Source: JALYXI01 sp963716685
GTDB lineage: Bacteria; Acidobacteriota; Terriglobia; Bryobacterales; Bryobacteraceae
Assembly (NCBI GenBank): GCA_963716685.1
Contig: CAVQTR010000006.1
Location: 310,001 to 374,000 of the forward strand
Length of the DNA stretch: 64,000 bases
Reading direction: 5' to 3'
Position 1 is the stretch's first letter. Each line of letters begins with the position of its first letter. The notes below the pieces were generated by a model. It made no database searches. It saw nothing but the letters and a program-made list of their open reading frames with translations, and was not told the origin of the DNA. The position numbers and the translations under genes are program-made. This document shows, in pieces, positions 25,553 through 35,500 of this stretch.

Positions 25553-27921
25553 CGTTCGTAAGCAGTCAGGGCGTTAAAGAATAACTTGAACGATTGATAG
25601 CTTTGCGCGCGGTACTGGGGCCGGAGTCCGAAGAGGACGACGTGCCCCTCTCCCACTTTAGCGTCGACCATGGCGCTTTTTCCCTGCAGTAACTTCTCAC
25701 CAAGCAGCCAGCCGGATGCGAGCACGTGATCGTTCGTGTAACTCATAACGGAAGGCTGATCGCTGGTGAAGGCGGGGCTCTGTTCACTCCAAATGGTCAT
25801 TTCAGCGGGAAGGCCGCGCGTAAGCGGGCTTGCGGTATCGACCTTGACGTTCAAGAGAGAGCCAGGCGAATAGTAATCCTTGCTGGCGACGCCTTCGAGA
25901 ACATTCTTCGCGGGGACGCCGAGTTCCGAGATGGCGTACTCGGTGGAGTGGTTGAAGAAGAGGAGCGTGCCGCCGGATTTGGTGAAGTCCTTGAGCGCGG
26001 CAGCGCCTTTCTCGCCGAGGCCGCCGGTATAGGCATCGGGCATGGAGCCTTTCTCATAGCCATCGGACAGATCGTCGGAGCGCTGATCGGCGAAGACGAT
26101 GACATCGAACTTCGAGCGGAGATTGGACGCCTGGATATCGGCATTGCCGATGTTCGAATATTTGAAGCCGAAGTTCTCGAGGAGCCAGCGGGTCCAGCCT
26201 TCGTCCATGGCGGGAACAAAACTCTTATAGAGACCGATGCGCGGCTGTGCGAGCTGCTTCCAGCCGGCGCCTTTGTCCGTTGAGGCGAACTCGCCGGACC
26301 TTTCATTGCGCCAGACGGGCTTGCCGGAATTCCAGATCTTATTTGCAGTTTTCCATGCGTCGGTATCGGAGGCGCTGAAGCTGGTGGCAGCGGGAGCATC
26401 GCCAAAAGTCTCGCGAGTCAGGGTGACACCGAGCGGCTTGTCGACGGTTTTGACATCGACGCCGAAGAGGAGCGGCAGGGTTTCCGCGGTGACATCGTAG
26501 GGGCGCTTGGGCGGACCGCCGGGATAGTAGCGGAGGTCGGGATAGTTCTGACGCTCGAGCAGCGCCTTGGCCCAGCTGCTGTAGGGCTGCTGCATGCGGA
26601 TGACGTGGTCGCCGTTAGGAGCCTTTTCAATCTCGACCTGACCGAAGGCGAGGGTTTCGAAGAGCTTGCGGGTGGCACCGGGATCGCGCTGCCCGGCGGG
26701 GAAGACGAAGGCCCACGGCGAGGTGCGGGCGATGGCGCGCTGGCCGACTTTGTAGAAATTACGCAGCATGTCTTCGCGATGGATGGCGGCGTTGTAGAGG
26801 CAGGACTCGAAGGCGATCTGCTGGTAATCGATGATGTCGCGCAGATGCCAGGTGCCGCCGGCCCAGGGTTCGAGATGGTTCCAGCTGCGCTCCTGCGCGT
26901 TATAGCCGAGCGGGTTGGTGGCGAGCTGATCGTGGCGGAGCGTGATGGGAGTGGCAAGGCGGACGCTGGCGGATTCAGTGAGGATGCGAAGGCCGGCGTG
27001 GAAGGCCTGGTAGTGGCGCGAGGGATTCCAGAAATCGTAGGCGGCGTTGACGGCGACACCGGTTTTGCCGGCGGCGGTGAGATCGGTAGCCATGGAGGTG
27101 CCGATCATATTCATCTCCTGGCCGATGATGGCATCGACGTTGGGCTCGATGGGATCGAGCCATGGCGGGATGAAGATGCGGGAGGCGTTGGCGCCCTGCT
27201 GATGGACGTCGTAGACGATTTCGGGATGCCAGACGTTGTGGAGCTGGGAGATGGTGGCGCGGGTTTCGGGCTGAGAGAAGATGTACCAGTCGCGATTGTT
27301 GTCATGGCCGACGTATTTTTGCCAGAGCTCCGGCGGCTGGGTGCCTTCGAATTTGGTGCCGAGAGTTTTGCGATACCACTGGGTGACGATATCGACGCCA
27401 TCGGGGTTGAGCGACGGCACAAGGATGAGGATGGTGTTCTGGCGAATGGTTTGGAAGCGCGGAGAATCGTCGGTGAGCATTTTGTAGGCGAACTCGACGG
27501 CGCTGTGGGTTGAGGCGACTTCGGTGGCGTGGATGGAGCACGTCATGAGGACGACGTTCTTGCCCTGGGCGAACATGGGCTCGGCTTCGGCGGGGGTGGT
27601 GATGCGGGGGTCGGCGAGGCGGCGCTGGATCTCGAGATATTTGTCGAGGTTTTTTATCGTCTCCGGCGAAGAGATGGTGACGGCGATGAAGGGGCGGCCG
27701 AAGGCGGTCTTGCCGATTTCCTTCACGCGGAGGCGGTCGCTGGATTTTTCGAGCTGGTAGTAATACGAAACGACCTGATCCCAATCGAGCAGGACGCGAT
27801 CGACGCCGATTTCGTGGCCGAAGTGGCTTTTGGGAGTGGGGACGGCGGCGGTGGCGGAGAAGGCGAACGCGAGAATCGCGATGCTGCGAAGGCGCATGGT
27901 GGATTTTATCAGTTTTGCCAT
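25549..27921 (-). CDS. M14 family zinc carboxypeptidase, secreted
   Basis: 790 aa. A signal peptide is clear if translation starts at ATG 27897 ('MRLRSIAILAFAFSATAA'); ATG 27921 adds eight residues. The M14 domain covers about 45-400: zinc ligands His and Glu in 'SIHATEVASTHS' and a second His in 'IVYDVHQQGANA', with substrate-binding 'DNNRDWYIFSQPET' between. The C-terminal half (about 420-790) is a ThuA/glutamine-amidotransferase-like region ('VIVFADQRSDDLSDGYEKG'). It probably removes C-terminal residues from peptides in the periplasm. It is the last gene of a minus-strand run starting with the HTH/SEC-C gene, 16 nt after the aminotransferase. Confidence 0.9.
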   Translation of the reverse strand: MAKLIKSTMRLRSIAILAFAFSATAAVPTPKSHFGHEIGVDRVLLDWDQVVSYYYQLEKSSDRLRVKEIGKTAFGRPFIAVTISSPETIKNLDKYLEIQRRLADPRITTPAEAEPMFAQGKNVVLMTCSIHATEVASTHSAVEFAYKMLTDDSPRFQTIRQNTILILVPSLNPDGVDIVTQWYRKTLGTKFEGTQPPELWQKYVGHDNNRDWYIFSQPETRATISQLHNVWHPEIVYDVHQQGANASRIFIPPWLDPIEPNVDAIIGQEMNMIGTSMATDLTAAGKTGVAVNAAYDFWNPSRHYQAFHAGLRILTESASVRLATPITLRHDQLATNPLGYNAQERSWNHLEPWAGGTWHLRDIIDYQQIAFESCLYNAAIHREDMLRNFYKVGQRAIARTSPWAFVFPAGQRDPGATRKLFETLAFGQVEIEKAPNGDHVIRMQQPYSSWAKALLERQNYPDLRYYPGGPPKRPYDVTAETLPLLFGVDVKTVDKPLGVTLTRETFGDAPAATSFSASDTDAWKTANKIWNSGKPVWRNERSGEFASTDKGAGWKQLAQPRIGLYKSFVPAMDEGWTRWLLENFGFKYSNIGNADIQASNLRSKFDVIVFADQRSDDLSDGYEKGSMPDAYTGGLGEKGAAALKDFTKSGGTLLFFNHSTEYAISELGVPAKNVLEGVASKDYYSPGSLLNVKVDTASPLTRGLPAEMTIWSEQSPAFTSDQPSVMSYTNDHVLASGWLLGEKLLQGKSAMVDAKVGEGHVVLFGLRPQYRAQSYQSFKLFFNALTAYER

Positions 27922-27937
27922 TTAGGTCATGAGGCGG

Positions 27938-29071
27938 TCAGAATTCGGAACGGCGGAGCGCTTCGAGGAGGTTGGCGGCATCCGCGGGCGTGGTGTAGAA
28001 GTGCGGTGAGACGCGGACCCAGCCCTGGCGGGGCGCGGCCATGAAGCCCTGCTCCTTGAGCGAGCGCATGGTAAGGCGGGCGTCTATTCCGGGTTTGCGA
28101 AACGAGACGATGCCCGCGGCGTTTTCGGGAGTGCGGTGTCCGAGGGTTTCGCAGCCGAGTTCGGTGACGCCCTGCCAAATCTGATCGGCGCGTTCAGTGA
28201 TGGCGGCGGCTACGGTTTCGACGCCGACTTCTAGCAGGAGTTCGACCGAGGCGCGCAGGCCGAAGCAGCCAATGGTGTTGAGCGTGCCGCATTCGTAGCG
28301 GCCGGCGTTGGGGCGGAGTTCCATGTCGCGCGAGGAGTAATCGTTGTATTGGGCGGTGTTGGTCCAGCCGAACTCGACAGGCTCGACCTGGTCCTGAAGG
28401 TCTTCGCGGATATACATGACGCCGCAGCCTTCGGGACCGAGGAGCCATTTGTGTCCATCGGCGGAGAGCGCGGAGATGTGGGCTGCTTCGACGTCGAGGG
28501 GAAAGGCGCCGAGGCCCTGGATGGCATCGACGAAGAAGAAGGTTTGGTGGCTGGCGCAGATGGCGCCGATGGCGTTGAGATCGACGCGATGGCCGCTGAG
28601 GTACTGGACGAAGCTGATGGCGAGGAGGCGGGCGCCGCGGCAGGCTTCGTCGATTTTGTCGAGGGGATCGAAGACGGAGAGCCAGCGGACCTGGACACCG
28701 ATGGATTCAAGGCGCTTCCAGGGGAAGTAATTTGCGGGGAACTCTTCGAGGAAGGCGACGACGATATCGCCGGTGCGCCACGAGATGCCGGAGGCGATGA
28801 TAGCGATGCCTTCGGAGGTGTTTTTGACGATGGCGATTTCGGTGGGTTTGGCGTGGATGAGCTTTGCGGTGGCGAGGCGGAGGCCTTCATAGCCGGCAAG
28901 CCAGCGATCGTAGTGCCAGCTGCCGTATTCGAGGGCATCATCGGCTAGGTCGCGCATGGCCTGGGCGGCGGTGCGGCAGAGGGGCGCGACACCGGCGTGA
29001 TTCAGATAGATGAGGCGCTCGCGGATGGGGAACTGGGCGGCATACTTCTCCCATACGGGCTGGGTGGACAT
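27938..29071 (-). CDS. Class V aminotransferase (isopenicillin-N-epimerase/cysteine-desulfurase-like)
   Basis: 377 aa from ATG 29071. PLP enzyme of fold type I: 'YLNHAGVAPLCRTA' near residue 22, 'KNTSEGIAIIASG' (phosphate-binding), 'FFFVDAIQGLGAFPLDV' with the cofactor Asp, 'LSADGHKWLLGPEGCGVMY' with the Schiff-base Lys, and 'YECGTLNTIG'. The active-site Cys loop of true cysteine desulfurases is absent, so a transaminase, epimerase or lyase activity is more likely. It sits 16 nt before the M14 peptidase gene and 20 nt after the HTH/SEC-C gene. The frame extends upstream, but that part is inside the HTH gene in another frame. Confidence 0.88.
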   Translation of the reverse strand: MSTQPVWEKYAAQFPIRERLIYLNHAGVAPLCRTAAQAMRDLADDALEYGSWHYDRWLAGYEGLRLATAKLIHAKPTEIAIVKNTSEGIAIIASGISWRTGDIVVAFLEEFPANYFPWKRLESIGVQVRWLSVFDPLDKIDEACRGARLLAISFVQYLSGHRVDLNAIGAICASHQTFFFVDAIQGLGAFPLDVEAAHISALSADGHKWLLGPEGCGVMYIREDLQDQVEPVEFGWTNTAQYNDYSSRDMELRPNAGRYECGTLNTIGCFGLRASVELLLEVGVETVAAAITERADQIWQGVTELGCETLGHRTPENAAGIVSFRKPGIDARLTMRSLKEQGFMAAPRQGWVRVSPHFYTTPADAANLLEALRRSEF

Positions 29072-29091
29072 CTTCTGAATATAACGATGGG

Positions 29092-29679
29092 TCAGGCGGC
29101 CATGGTCATGAGGCAGCATTGCTTGTATTTTTTGCCGCTTTGGCAGGGGCAGGGCTCGTTGCGGCCGGTTTTCGGGGCGGCGCGGCCGACAGTTTCGACG
29201 CCTGAGGGGAAGAATGATGGGTGGGCCGATTGTGCGGGTTGTGCAGGATTGTGCATGTTTTCGCGTTCTGTGCAGACTGCACAAGGCGAGGGGAGCAGCG
29301 CGGGATCGAAGATTTCGGCGATTTTGCGTTTCCAGGCGATATCGGTGAGGGCGGGTTCGGGCGGCGGCAGCGTGGTGCTTTCCTTCAGGATGGCGAGCGC
29401 GGCTTTGAGGCGCACGGACGGCGAAGTTTTGGGATCGGCCAGGATCTCGGCGACGGTGGAGAGGGCGAGCTCGGCGTGCTCCTGCATGCGACTGCGGAAG
29501 TGGAGGCAGCGATCATACTGGGCGCTGGCGAGATCGCGCGTGAAGGCGGGGACGGTGCGGCGCCAGTTCGCAATGGTGTTGCGGTGGATTCCGGCGGCTT
29601 CGGCTGCGGCGGCGACCGAGGCTCCCGTGGAGAGCATATCGATGACGAGTTCCTGGGCGAAGGTGAGCGGCTGGAGCAT
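29092..29679 (-). CDS. HTH protein with C-terminal SEC-C zinc motif
   Basis: 195 aa. Residues about 1-60 form a helix-turn-helix like those of phage terminase small subunits ('STGASVAAAAEAAGIHRNTIANWRR'). A helical middle follows. The C-terminus 'GRNEPCPCQSGKKYKQCC' (about 172-189) is a SEC-C motif, a zinc-binding module found at the end of SecA and in many stand-alone proteins. The linker contains another Cys pair ('PCAVC'). It has no phage genes around it and precedes the aminotransferase and peptidase genes on the same strand. It is probably a DNA-binding regulator; the partner of SEC-C is unknown. Confidence 0.82.
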   Translation of the reverse strand: MLQPLTFAQELVIDMLSTGASVAAAAEAAGIHRNTIANWRRTVPAFTRDLASAQYDRCLHFRSRMQEHAELALSTVAEILADPKTSPSVRLKAALAILKESTTLPPPEPALTDIAWKRKIAEIFDPALLPSPCAVCTERENMHNPAQPAQSAHPSFFPSGVETVGRAAPKTGRNEPCPCQSGKKYKQCCLMTMAA

Positions 29680-29896
29680 AGTGGTTCCTCAATTTCGTTC
29701 TAGCAGGCGTGGGGCGAGAAACGGGTGGTGCGGAGCGGTAAGTGGATGAGGAGAAAGGGCGAAAGAAATTTAGAAATCTTGTGAATGGCAATTTGGCGTG
29801 GTATGTGTGAGGCGCATGGATGAGCTACTTCGGGGCTGGGGGCGCGGAGTGGGAGGTGAGGGATGTCTGGAGAGCGAAGCGGGTTACTGGTCTTCG
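29680..29896. other. Intergenic, nothing recognised
   Basis: 217 bases between the HTH/SEC-C gene and the small secreted protein gene. The stretch is purine-rich on the plus strand and less GC-rich around 29760-29800. It presumably holds the HTH/SEC-C promoter. I see no small gene, hairpin or repeat. Confidence 0.35.
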
Positions 29897-30370
29897 TTAC
29901 TTCAGGTCAACGACAATGGTTAACTCGGCGTCGTGAAAGTGGCCGGTAACTTCCCAACAGCCGAGGGTGGGGACTGCGAATTCCGAGGTGATGAAGTAAT
30001 CTTTGCCGGCCCAGGCGGTGTGGGCATCGTGGAATTGCAGCGGGGCGGAAGCGGCGTCGAGACGGCGGCCGGTGATCGCCAGGGAACTTAGCCCGGGTTC
30101 CTTAGTCAGGTCGAAGGTGTTGCTGCCCCAGACGATTTTAGGAATTCGGTAACTGTGCTCCTGTTTCTGACTTAATTGCCAGTTACCGGGAAAGACCGTG
30201 AAGAGTTTTTCGCTGCCAAGCAGATGGGAAGCCTGTCCCGCGAAAGCACCGTGGGGTTTGAAGGTCAATGCGGTGGGTCCTGTGACCGGGCAGGAAAACC
30301 CGGCCGCGGCACTGTGAGGCAGGCAGGTCGCGAGCACGGCCATCAGCGCGGCGGTCGGGGCTCGGCGCAT
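29897..30370 (-). CDS. Small secreted protein of unknown function
   Basis: 157 aa with a signal peptide (about 1-23, 'ALMAVLATCLPHSAAA'). The mature part is beta-rich with two Cys ('FSCPVTGP' and 'PTLGCWEVTGHFHDAELTIVVDL') that could form a disulfide. The C-terminal block 'CWEVTGHF...AELTIVVDL' resembles periplasmic or lipoprotein immunoglobulin-like folds seen in other acidobacteria. It lies 29 bp downstream of the octahaem cytochrome gene on the same strand and may share its transcript. No function assigned. Confidence 0.7.
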   Translation of the reverse strand: MRRAPTAALMAVLATCLPHSAAAGFSCPVTGPTALTFKPHGAFAGQASHLLGSEKLFTVFPGNWQLSQKQEHSYRIPKIVWGSNTFDLTKEPGLSSLAITGRRLDAASAPLQFHDAHTAWAGKDYFITSEFAVPTLGCWEVTGHFHDAELTIVVDLK

Positions 30371-30399
30371 TGGTATTCATCATATGACCCTGGCACTGA

Positions 30400-31605
30400 T
30401 CACGGGGCGACGCGCCAGGGTGACACGTTCGTCCAGGTTTTCAGAGCGTCTGTAGCCCACTTCGTCGTCTTGTTGGTGTGGCAACCGGTGCAGGCATTCG
30501 GGACCTTGAGTGAGTCCGTGGTTGAGGGCGTGATGAAGGCGAAGGTGTGACTGCGAACGTTCACGTCCGCGATGGTCTGTTCGATCCTGGGCATGTGACA
30601 GTCGATGCACTCGCCACCGGGCGTGCCTGCCTTGTGGTGGGTGTGTGACTCGACCGTGGCTCCTCGCGGGCCGTTCGGCGAGTTGGGGCCGTGACAGTCG
30701 AGGCACAGCACGTTCGCCGGCTTGACGAGGTCCGCATTGTTGGCGGTTCCATGGGCATCGTGACAGGTGAAGCACGTGAGGCCGCGCCGGTACATCAGGC
30801 TTTGCACGAAATCGTTGCCTTGCATGCGGTTTTTGTGGGCTGTGCCATCCGCGTAATGCGTGAATGACTGCTGACCGAGTTTGTGCTCCTCGAGCTTCCA
30901 GTAATTGCTCAGGTTTAGTCCCACGCGGTATCCGACGGGCCAGTCGTAGTACTTGCCGCCGATGGGATTGGTGACCGGCTGTCCCTGCGAATGGCACTGG
31001 ATGCAGGCGTCGCTGGCCAGCAGGGTATTGGCGCGGGTGGGATTCACGATGTTTTCGCGGGACGGATGGGCGACATGGAGGCTGCCGGGTCCGTGGCATT
31101 TCTCGCAGCCTACATTCCACTCGGTCACCGTTTTCGTGGTGATGTCGTAGTTGACGGAATGGCACCCATCGCAAAGAGGACCGGTGGGCCGCTGCATATT
31201 GTCGTTGGGATAGAACGCGGTCCACCAGTCGGACCCGGGAGCGGCCTGATAGGGGCGCCAGACTTTGTGGGTGACATCCCACTGCGCTCCAAGCGGGTAG
31301 TAGTCATCTCCCTTTTTTGTAAAGTAGCGCTGCTTCCATTTGCTGCCGTAGACGAAGGCGATGTCTTCCTTCGAGAACTTCACCAGCGGGTCGGGCTTCG
31401 AGAGGTCCGGCAGGATGGCTTGCGGATGCACCTTCGGATCGAGAACGACATTCGCCATCCGAGTGGCGCGCCAGCGGGCGTAGACGGCCGGATGGCAGGT
31501 CTGGCATGCGCCGGAACCGGCGTACTGCGCGGCCGGAGGAGTCTGGCAGTAAACCGCGCCGCAAACCCATGCGGAGAAACCGAGGAGCCGGGGAAGGTTT
31601 TGCAT
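30400..31605 (-). CDS. Octahaem c-type cytochrome, periplasmic
   Basis: 401 aa with a signal peptide (about 1-21) and eight CxxCH haem-binding motifs: CQTCH, CDGCH, CEKCH, CIQCH, CFTCH, CLDCH, CIDCH and CTGCH. The spacing (one near residue 34, then a gap to about 145) and 'SGACQTCHPAVYARW' at the start match the cytochrome c554/multihaem family. Several free His residues could serve as distal ligands. No CxxCK active-site motif of nitrite reductases is present, so electron transfer is more likely than a NrfA- or Otr-type reductase, though catalysis is not excluded. Confidence 0.9.
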   Translation of the reverse strand: MQNLPRLLGFSAWVCGAVYCQTPPAAQYAGSGACQTCHPAVYARWRATRMANVVLDPKVHPQAILPDLSKPDPLVKFSKEDIAFVYGSKWKQRYFTKKGDDYYPLGAQWDVTHKVWRPYQAAPGSDWWTAFYPNDNMQRPTGPLCDGCHSVNYDITTKTVTEWNVGCEKCHGPGSLHVAHPSRENIVNPTRANTLLASDACIQCHSQGQPVTNPIGGKYYDWPVGYRVGLNLSNYWKLEEHKLGQQSFTHYADGTAHKNRMQGNDFVQSLMYRRGLTCFTCHDAHGTANNADLVKPANVLCLDCHGPNSPNGPRGATVESHTHHKAGTPGGECIDCHMPRIEQTIADVNVRSHTFAFITPSTTDSLKVPNACTGCHTNKTTKWATDALKTWTNVSPWRVAP

Positions 31606-31642
31606 CAGGCAGTGCTGGCAAGTTTACCCCAGCCGCGTTTGA

Positions 31643-31648
31643 TACGAT
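31643..31648 (+). promoter_or_regulatory. Candidate -10 box of a leaderless hydrolase transcript
   Basis: TACGAT lies 6 nt before the GTG start at 31655, so the transcript would begin at or next to the start codon. No Shine-Dalgarno is present. Compare 11088 and 39350. Confidence 0.35.
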
Positions 31649-31654
31649 TCCGGC

Positions 31655-32491
31655 GTGACGGCGACGAGAGTTGTTCGGGTGGCTTTGCTGCTTGCGGCGG
31701 CGCAGGGTTCGCGGGGGCAGACGGTAAATTTATGGCCGGGCGTGGCTCCGGGGTCGGAGAGATGGAAGCAGGTGGAGCGAGTGGAGAAGGACACGCCGCT
31801 GGGGGCGGTGGTGTTCAACGTGGTGACGCCGACGCTGACGGCTTACCTGCCGGAACGGTCGAGGGCCACGGGAACGGGCGTGATCATTGCGCCGGGCGGG
31901 GCGTTTGTTGCGCTCGCGATCGATCTGGAAGCGAACGGGGTGGCGCGGTGGCTGCAGGAGAGGGGCATCGCGGCGTTCGTGCTGAAGTACCGGATTGTGG
32001 AGAAGCACGGTGACGGCATTCCGAACCTGGATATGGACCAGGCGGGGCAGTATGGGATTGCCGACGGGATTCGCGCGATTCAGGTGGTGCGGCAGCATGC
32101 GGCGGAATGGAACGTCGCCGCCGACCGGGTAGGTTTTCTGGGCTTCTCGGCGGGCGGGATGGTGGAGGCGGGAACGCTGCTGCAGGCGGATGCGGCGGCG
32201 CGTCCGAATTTTGCCGCAGGCATCTATGGCGCACCGTTCGGAGTGATGCCGGCGATTCCGGCTGCGCTGCCACCGATTTTTCTGGCGTGGGCGCAGGACG
32301 ATTCCATTGCGGCGGCGACCATGGTTCGGTTCCAGGCGGCGCTGCAGGCGGCGGGCTTCCGGCCGGAGGTGCATGTGTTCAATAAAGGCGGGCATGGATT
32401 TGGGACCAGGAAGCAGGGCACGAGCAGCGACCACTGGCTGGAGGAGTTTTTTTTCTGGCTGGAGGCGCAGGGGTTTACCAGAAGCCGATGA
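31655..32491 (+). CDS. Secreted alpha/beta hydrolase (acetyl-xylan-esterase-like)
   Basis: 278 aa, GTG start, signal peptide about 1-22. Alpha/beta-hydrolase fold: oxyanion region 'GVIIAPGGAFVALAIDLEANG', nucleophile elbow 'VGFLGFSAGGMVEA', acid in 'FLAWAQDDSIAA', and His in 'FNKGGHGFGTR'. These match the BD-FAE/carbohydrate-esterase group acting on acylated xylan or small esters. 'VNLWPGVAPGSE' near the start is common in this subfamily. It is divergent from the cytochrome and 41 bp upstream of TonB receptor 1, which could take up the released products. Confidence 0.88.
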   Translation: MTATRVVRVALLLAAAQGSRGQTVNLWPGVAPGSERWKQVERVEKDTPLGAVVFNVVTPTLTAYLPERSRATGTGVIIAPGGAFVALAIDLEANGVARWLQERGIAAFVLKYRIVEKHGDGIPNLDMDQAGQYGIADGIRAIQVVRQHAAEWNVAADRVGFLGFSAGGMVEAGTLLQADAAARPNFAAGIYGAPFGVMPAIPAALPPIFLAWAQDDSIAAATMVRFQAALQAAGFRPEVHVFNKGGHGFGTRKQGTSSDHWLEEFFFWLEAQGFTRSR

Positions 32492-32532
32492 ACTTCGATA
32501 ACATGCACTCAGTTTAGGGGGCCTCGAAGCTC

Positions 32533-35500
32533 ATGAGACGTGTTTCTCTCTTTGGGATATTTTGCGCTGCGCTTACGCTTTCGCCGTTTTCCGCTTTGGG
32601 TCAGGCGGTGAACGGGACACTGCTGGGCAATGTGACCGATGCGAGCGGCGGCGCCGTGGCGAATGCCAGGATCACCGCGACGGAGGTGAATACCGCCTCG
32701 GTTCACAGTTCGCAGACCAATGAGAGCGGGAATTACACGTTCCCGGATTTACCTCCGGGGCGCTATTCGGTGGCGGCGGAAGCAACGGGCTTCAAGAAAG
32801 AGGTGCAACAGAATGTCGAGGTGGTGGTTAACTCCTCGGTGCGCATCGATCTGCGGCTGCAGCCTGGCAATGTCAGCGAATCGATCGAAGTAACAGCTTC
32901 GGAGCCGCCGCTGCAGACAGACCGGGCGGATGTGGGGCGGAAGCTGGATACGGCGGTGGTGGCCAACCTGCCACTGGGGGTGAACCGGAATTTTCAGACC
33001 TTGCTGAATTTGGTGCCGGGGACGACGCCTGCGACTTACCAGCACTCGCAGTTCTTCAATGCGGAGAGTTCGCTGCAGACCGAAGTGAACGGGCAGCCGC
33101 GGCAGGGCAACAGTTACCAGATCGAAGGCATCGACGACGACGAGCGAACGGGGCTGCTGCAGATCCTGATCCCGCCGGCGGAGGCAATTCAGACGGTGGA
33201 TGTCTCGACGAGCAACTTCGACGCGGAGCTGGGGCGCGCCGTGGGCGCGGTAACGAACGTGATTTTGAAATCGGGGACGAACAACTATCACGGCGCGGTG
33301 TATGAGTTTCTGCAGAACAGCGATTTGAATGCGCGGGCTTTCTTCAACGCGTCGGTGGGTCATCTGGCGTATAACTACGTCGGCGGGAACTTCGGCGGAC
33401 CGATCAAGAAGAACAAGCTGTTTTTCTTCGGCGACTATCTGCGGACGATGGACCACGAGGCGAACACGAATGTGGAGACGATTCCGACGCTGGCGAGCCG
33501 GGGCGGCGACTTAAGCGCAGCGCCTTCGGTGGTGTACGACCCGGCGACGGGGAATGCGGATGGCACGGGGCGGTTGCCGTTTCCGAACAACCAGATTCCG
33601 GCGAACCGGATCAACCCGGTATCAGCAAAGATTCTGGGGCTGGTGCCGGCGCCGAATCAGAACGTGAATCAGGCGGCTCCGAGCAACAACTACTTCGCGC
33701 TGCTGCCGTTTCAGAAGACGACGGACGACTTCGATTACAAGATGGATTACAACCTCTCGACCAATGACAGGTTGAGCGGGCGGTTGAGCTTTTCGCGGCC
33801 GGTGACGTACCAGGCGCCGATCTTCGGGAATGCCGGGGGGCCGGCGCAGGGGTCGTTTGAAGGCACGGGCATCCAGAAGACTTACAGTTCCGGGATTAAC
33901 TACAACCGGATTTTCTCGCCGACGTTCCTGGCGGAGTTCCGCGTGGGCGTGGCGCACACGCACAACGAAGCGCACCAGGCGGATTACGGGCTGAACGATT
34001 CGACAAACCTGGGGATTCCGGGGATTAATTTGAGTCCGCTGACGAGCGGGATTGTGTCGATCAATCTGGGGAATTTCACCGCGCCCATGGTGGGCTACAG
34101 CGTGGCGATGCCGTGGGACCGGGCGGAGGCGAACATCGATCTGGTGGACAACTGGACCAAGATTCTGGGGAACCACACAATCAAGTTCGGGACCGATCTG
34201 CGGCGCATTCGGGACGATTTGTTCTCGACGAACAACCAGAGCCTGCGGGGATCGATCAACTTCGCGGAGAACCAGACTTCGATTCCGGGAGCGAAGACGA
34301 GCTGGGGCAACGATGTGGCCAGCCTGCTGCTGGACCTGCCGAGCCAGGTGGGCCGGGACACGCTCTCTTATTTTCCGGCTTACCGGCAGTGGTGGTTCTT
34401 CACGTATGCGGGGGACAAGTGGCAGGTGACGCCGAAGCTGACGGTGGATCTGGGACTGCGGTGGGAGTTCTATCCACCGGCGACGCCGCAGTTCCCGGGC
34501 GGCTTCTCCAATTACAACCCGGTGAACAACACGCTGGTGATTGCGGGCGTGGCGGGGAACCCTTCGAATCTGGGAATGAAGACGCGTTACGATTACTTCG
34601 CGCCGCGGCTGGGAGTATCTTACCGGGCGACGAATAAGACGGTGGTGCGGGCAGGATTCGGGATCAGCTATACGCCGTTTGAAGACAACAGCTACGCGTA
34701 CAACACGCCGATTATCGGCTTCAACATCTACGCGCCGGGCGGCACGGGTTATGGTCCGACGCTCTTGCCGGGCGGTGTGCCGGCGACATTCCAGCAGGGC
34801 ATTCCGGCGCCGACGCCGCCGCCGATTCCGTCGAACGGCATTCTGACGGGCAGCAACACGCAGCAATATAACGCGGTGCGGCTGGATTATCGCAATCCTT
34901 ATGTGGAGTCGTGGAATCTGGCTGTGCAGCAGGCGCTGCCCTATAACTTCACGCTGGATATGGCGTATGTGGGGAACCACGGGGTGAACATCGGGTCGAT
35001 GGCGAATATCAATGCGGCCACGGTGCCGGGATTGGGAACGCTGGGGCAGCCGGAGTATCCGCGGACGGCTTCGACGATTCTGCTGTTTCAGGGCTTCTCG
35101 TCCAATTACAACGCGCTGCAGGTGAAGCTGGACCGGCGCTTCACGAACGGCTTCCTGGTGACCACGGCGTTCACTTACAGCAAGGCGCTGAACTATCAAT
35201 CGGGAGATGACGGCGGTCTGGATTTCTATATCAACGGGCGGCGGAATTATGCGCGGGCGGACTTCGACCGGGAGTTTGGCTTCGTGCAGAGCTATGTGTA
35301 TCAGCTGCCGGTTGGGCCCGGGAAGAAGTGGCTGAACTCGGGGGTTCCGTCGCGGGTGCTGGGCGGATGGGAAGTTACAGGGATTGTGACTTTGGAATCG
35401 GGAACGCCGCTGACGTTTACGGCGAACGGCGGATCGCTGGCGGCTCCGGGGAATACGCAGACGGCGAATCAGGTGGCGCCGGTGCAGATTCTGCATGGCA

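Noticed and set aside
29092..29679. Prophage remnant suggested by the terminase-like HTH
   Set aside because: No integrase, portal, capsid or attachment repeats nearby, and the gene is fused to SEC-C.
33622..35496. 624-codon open frame on the minus strand inside TonB receptor 1
   Set aside because: Arg/Pro/His-rich low-complexity translation with no motif; shadow of the receptor's coding strand.
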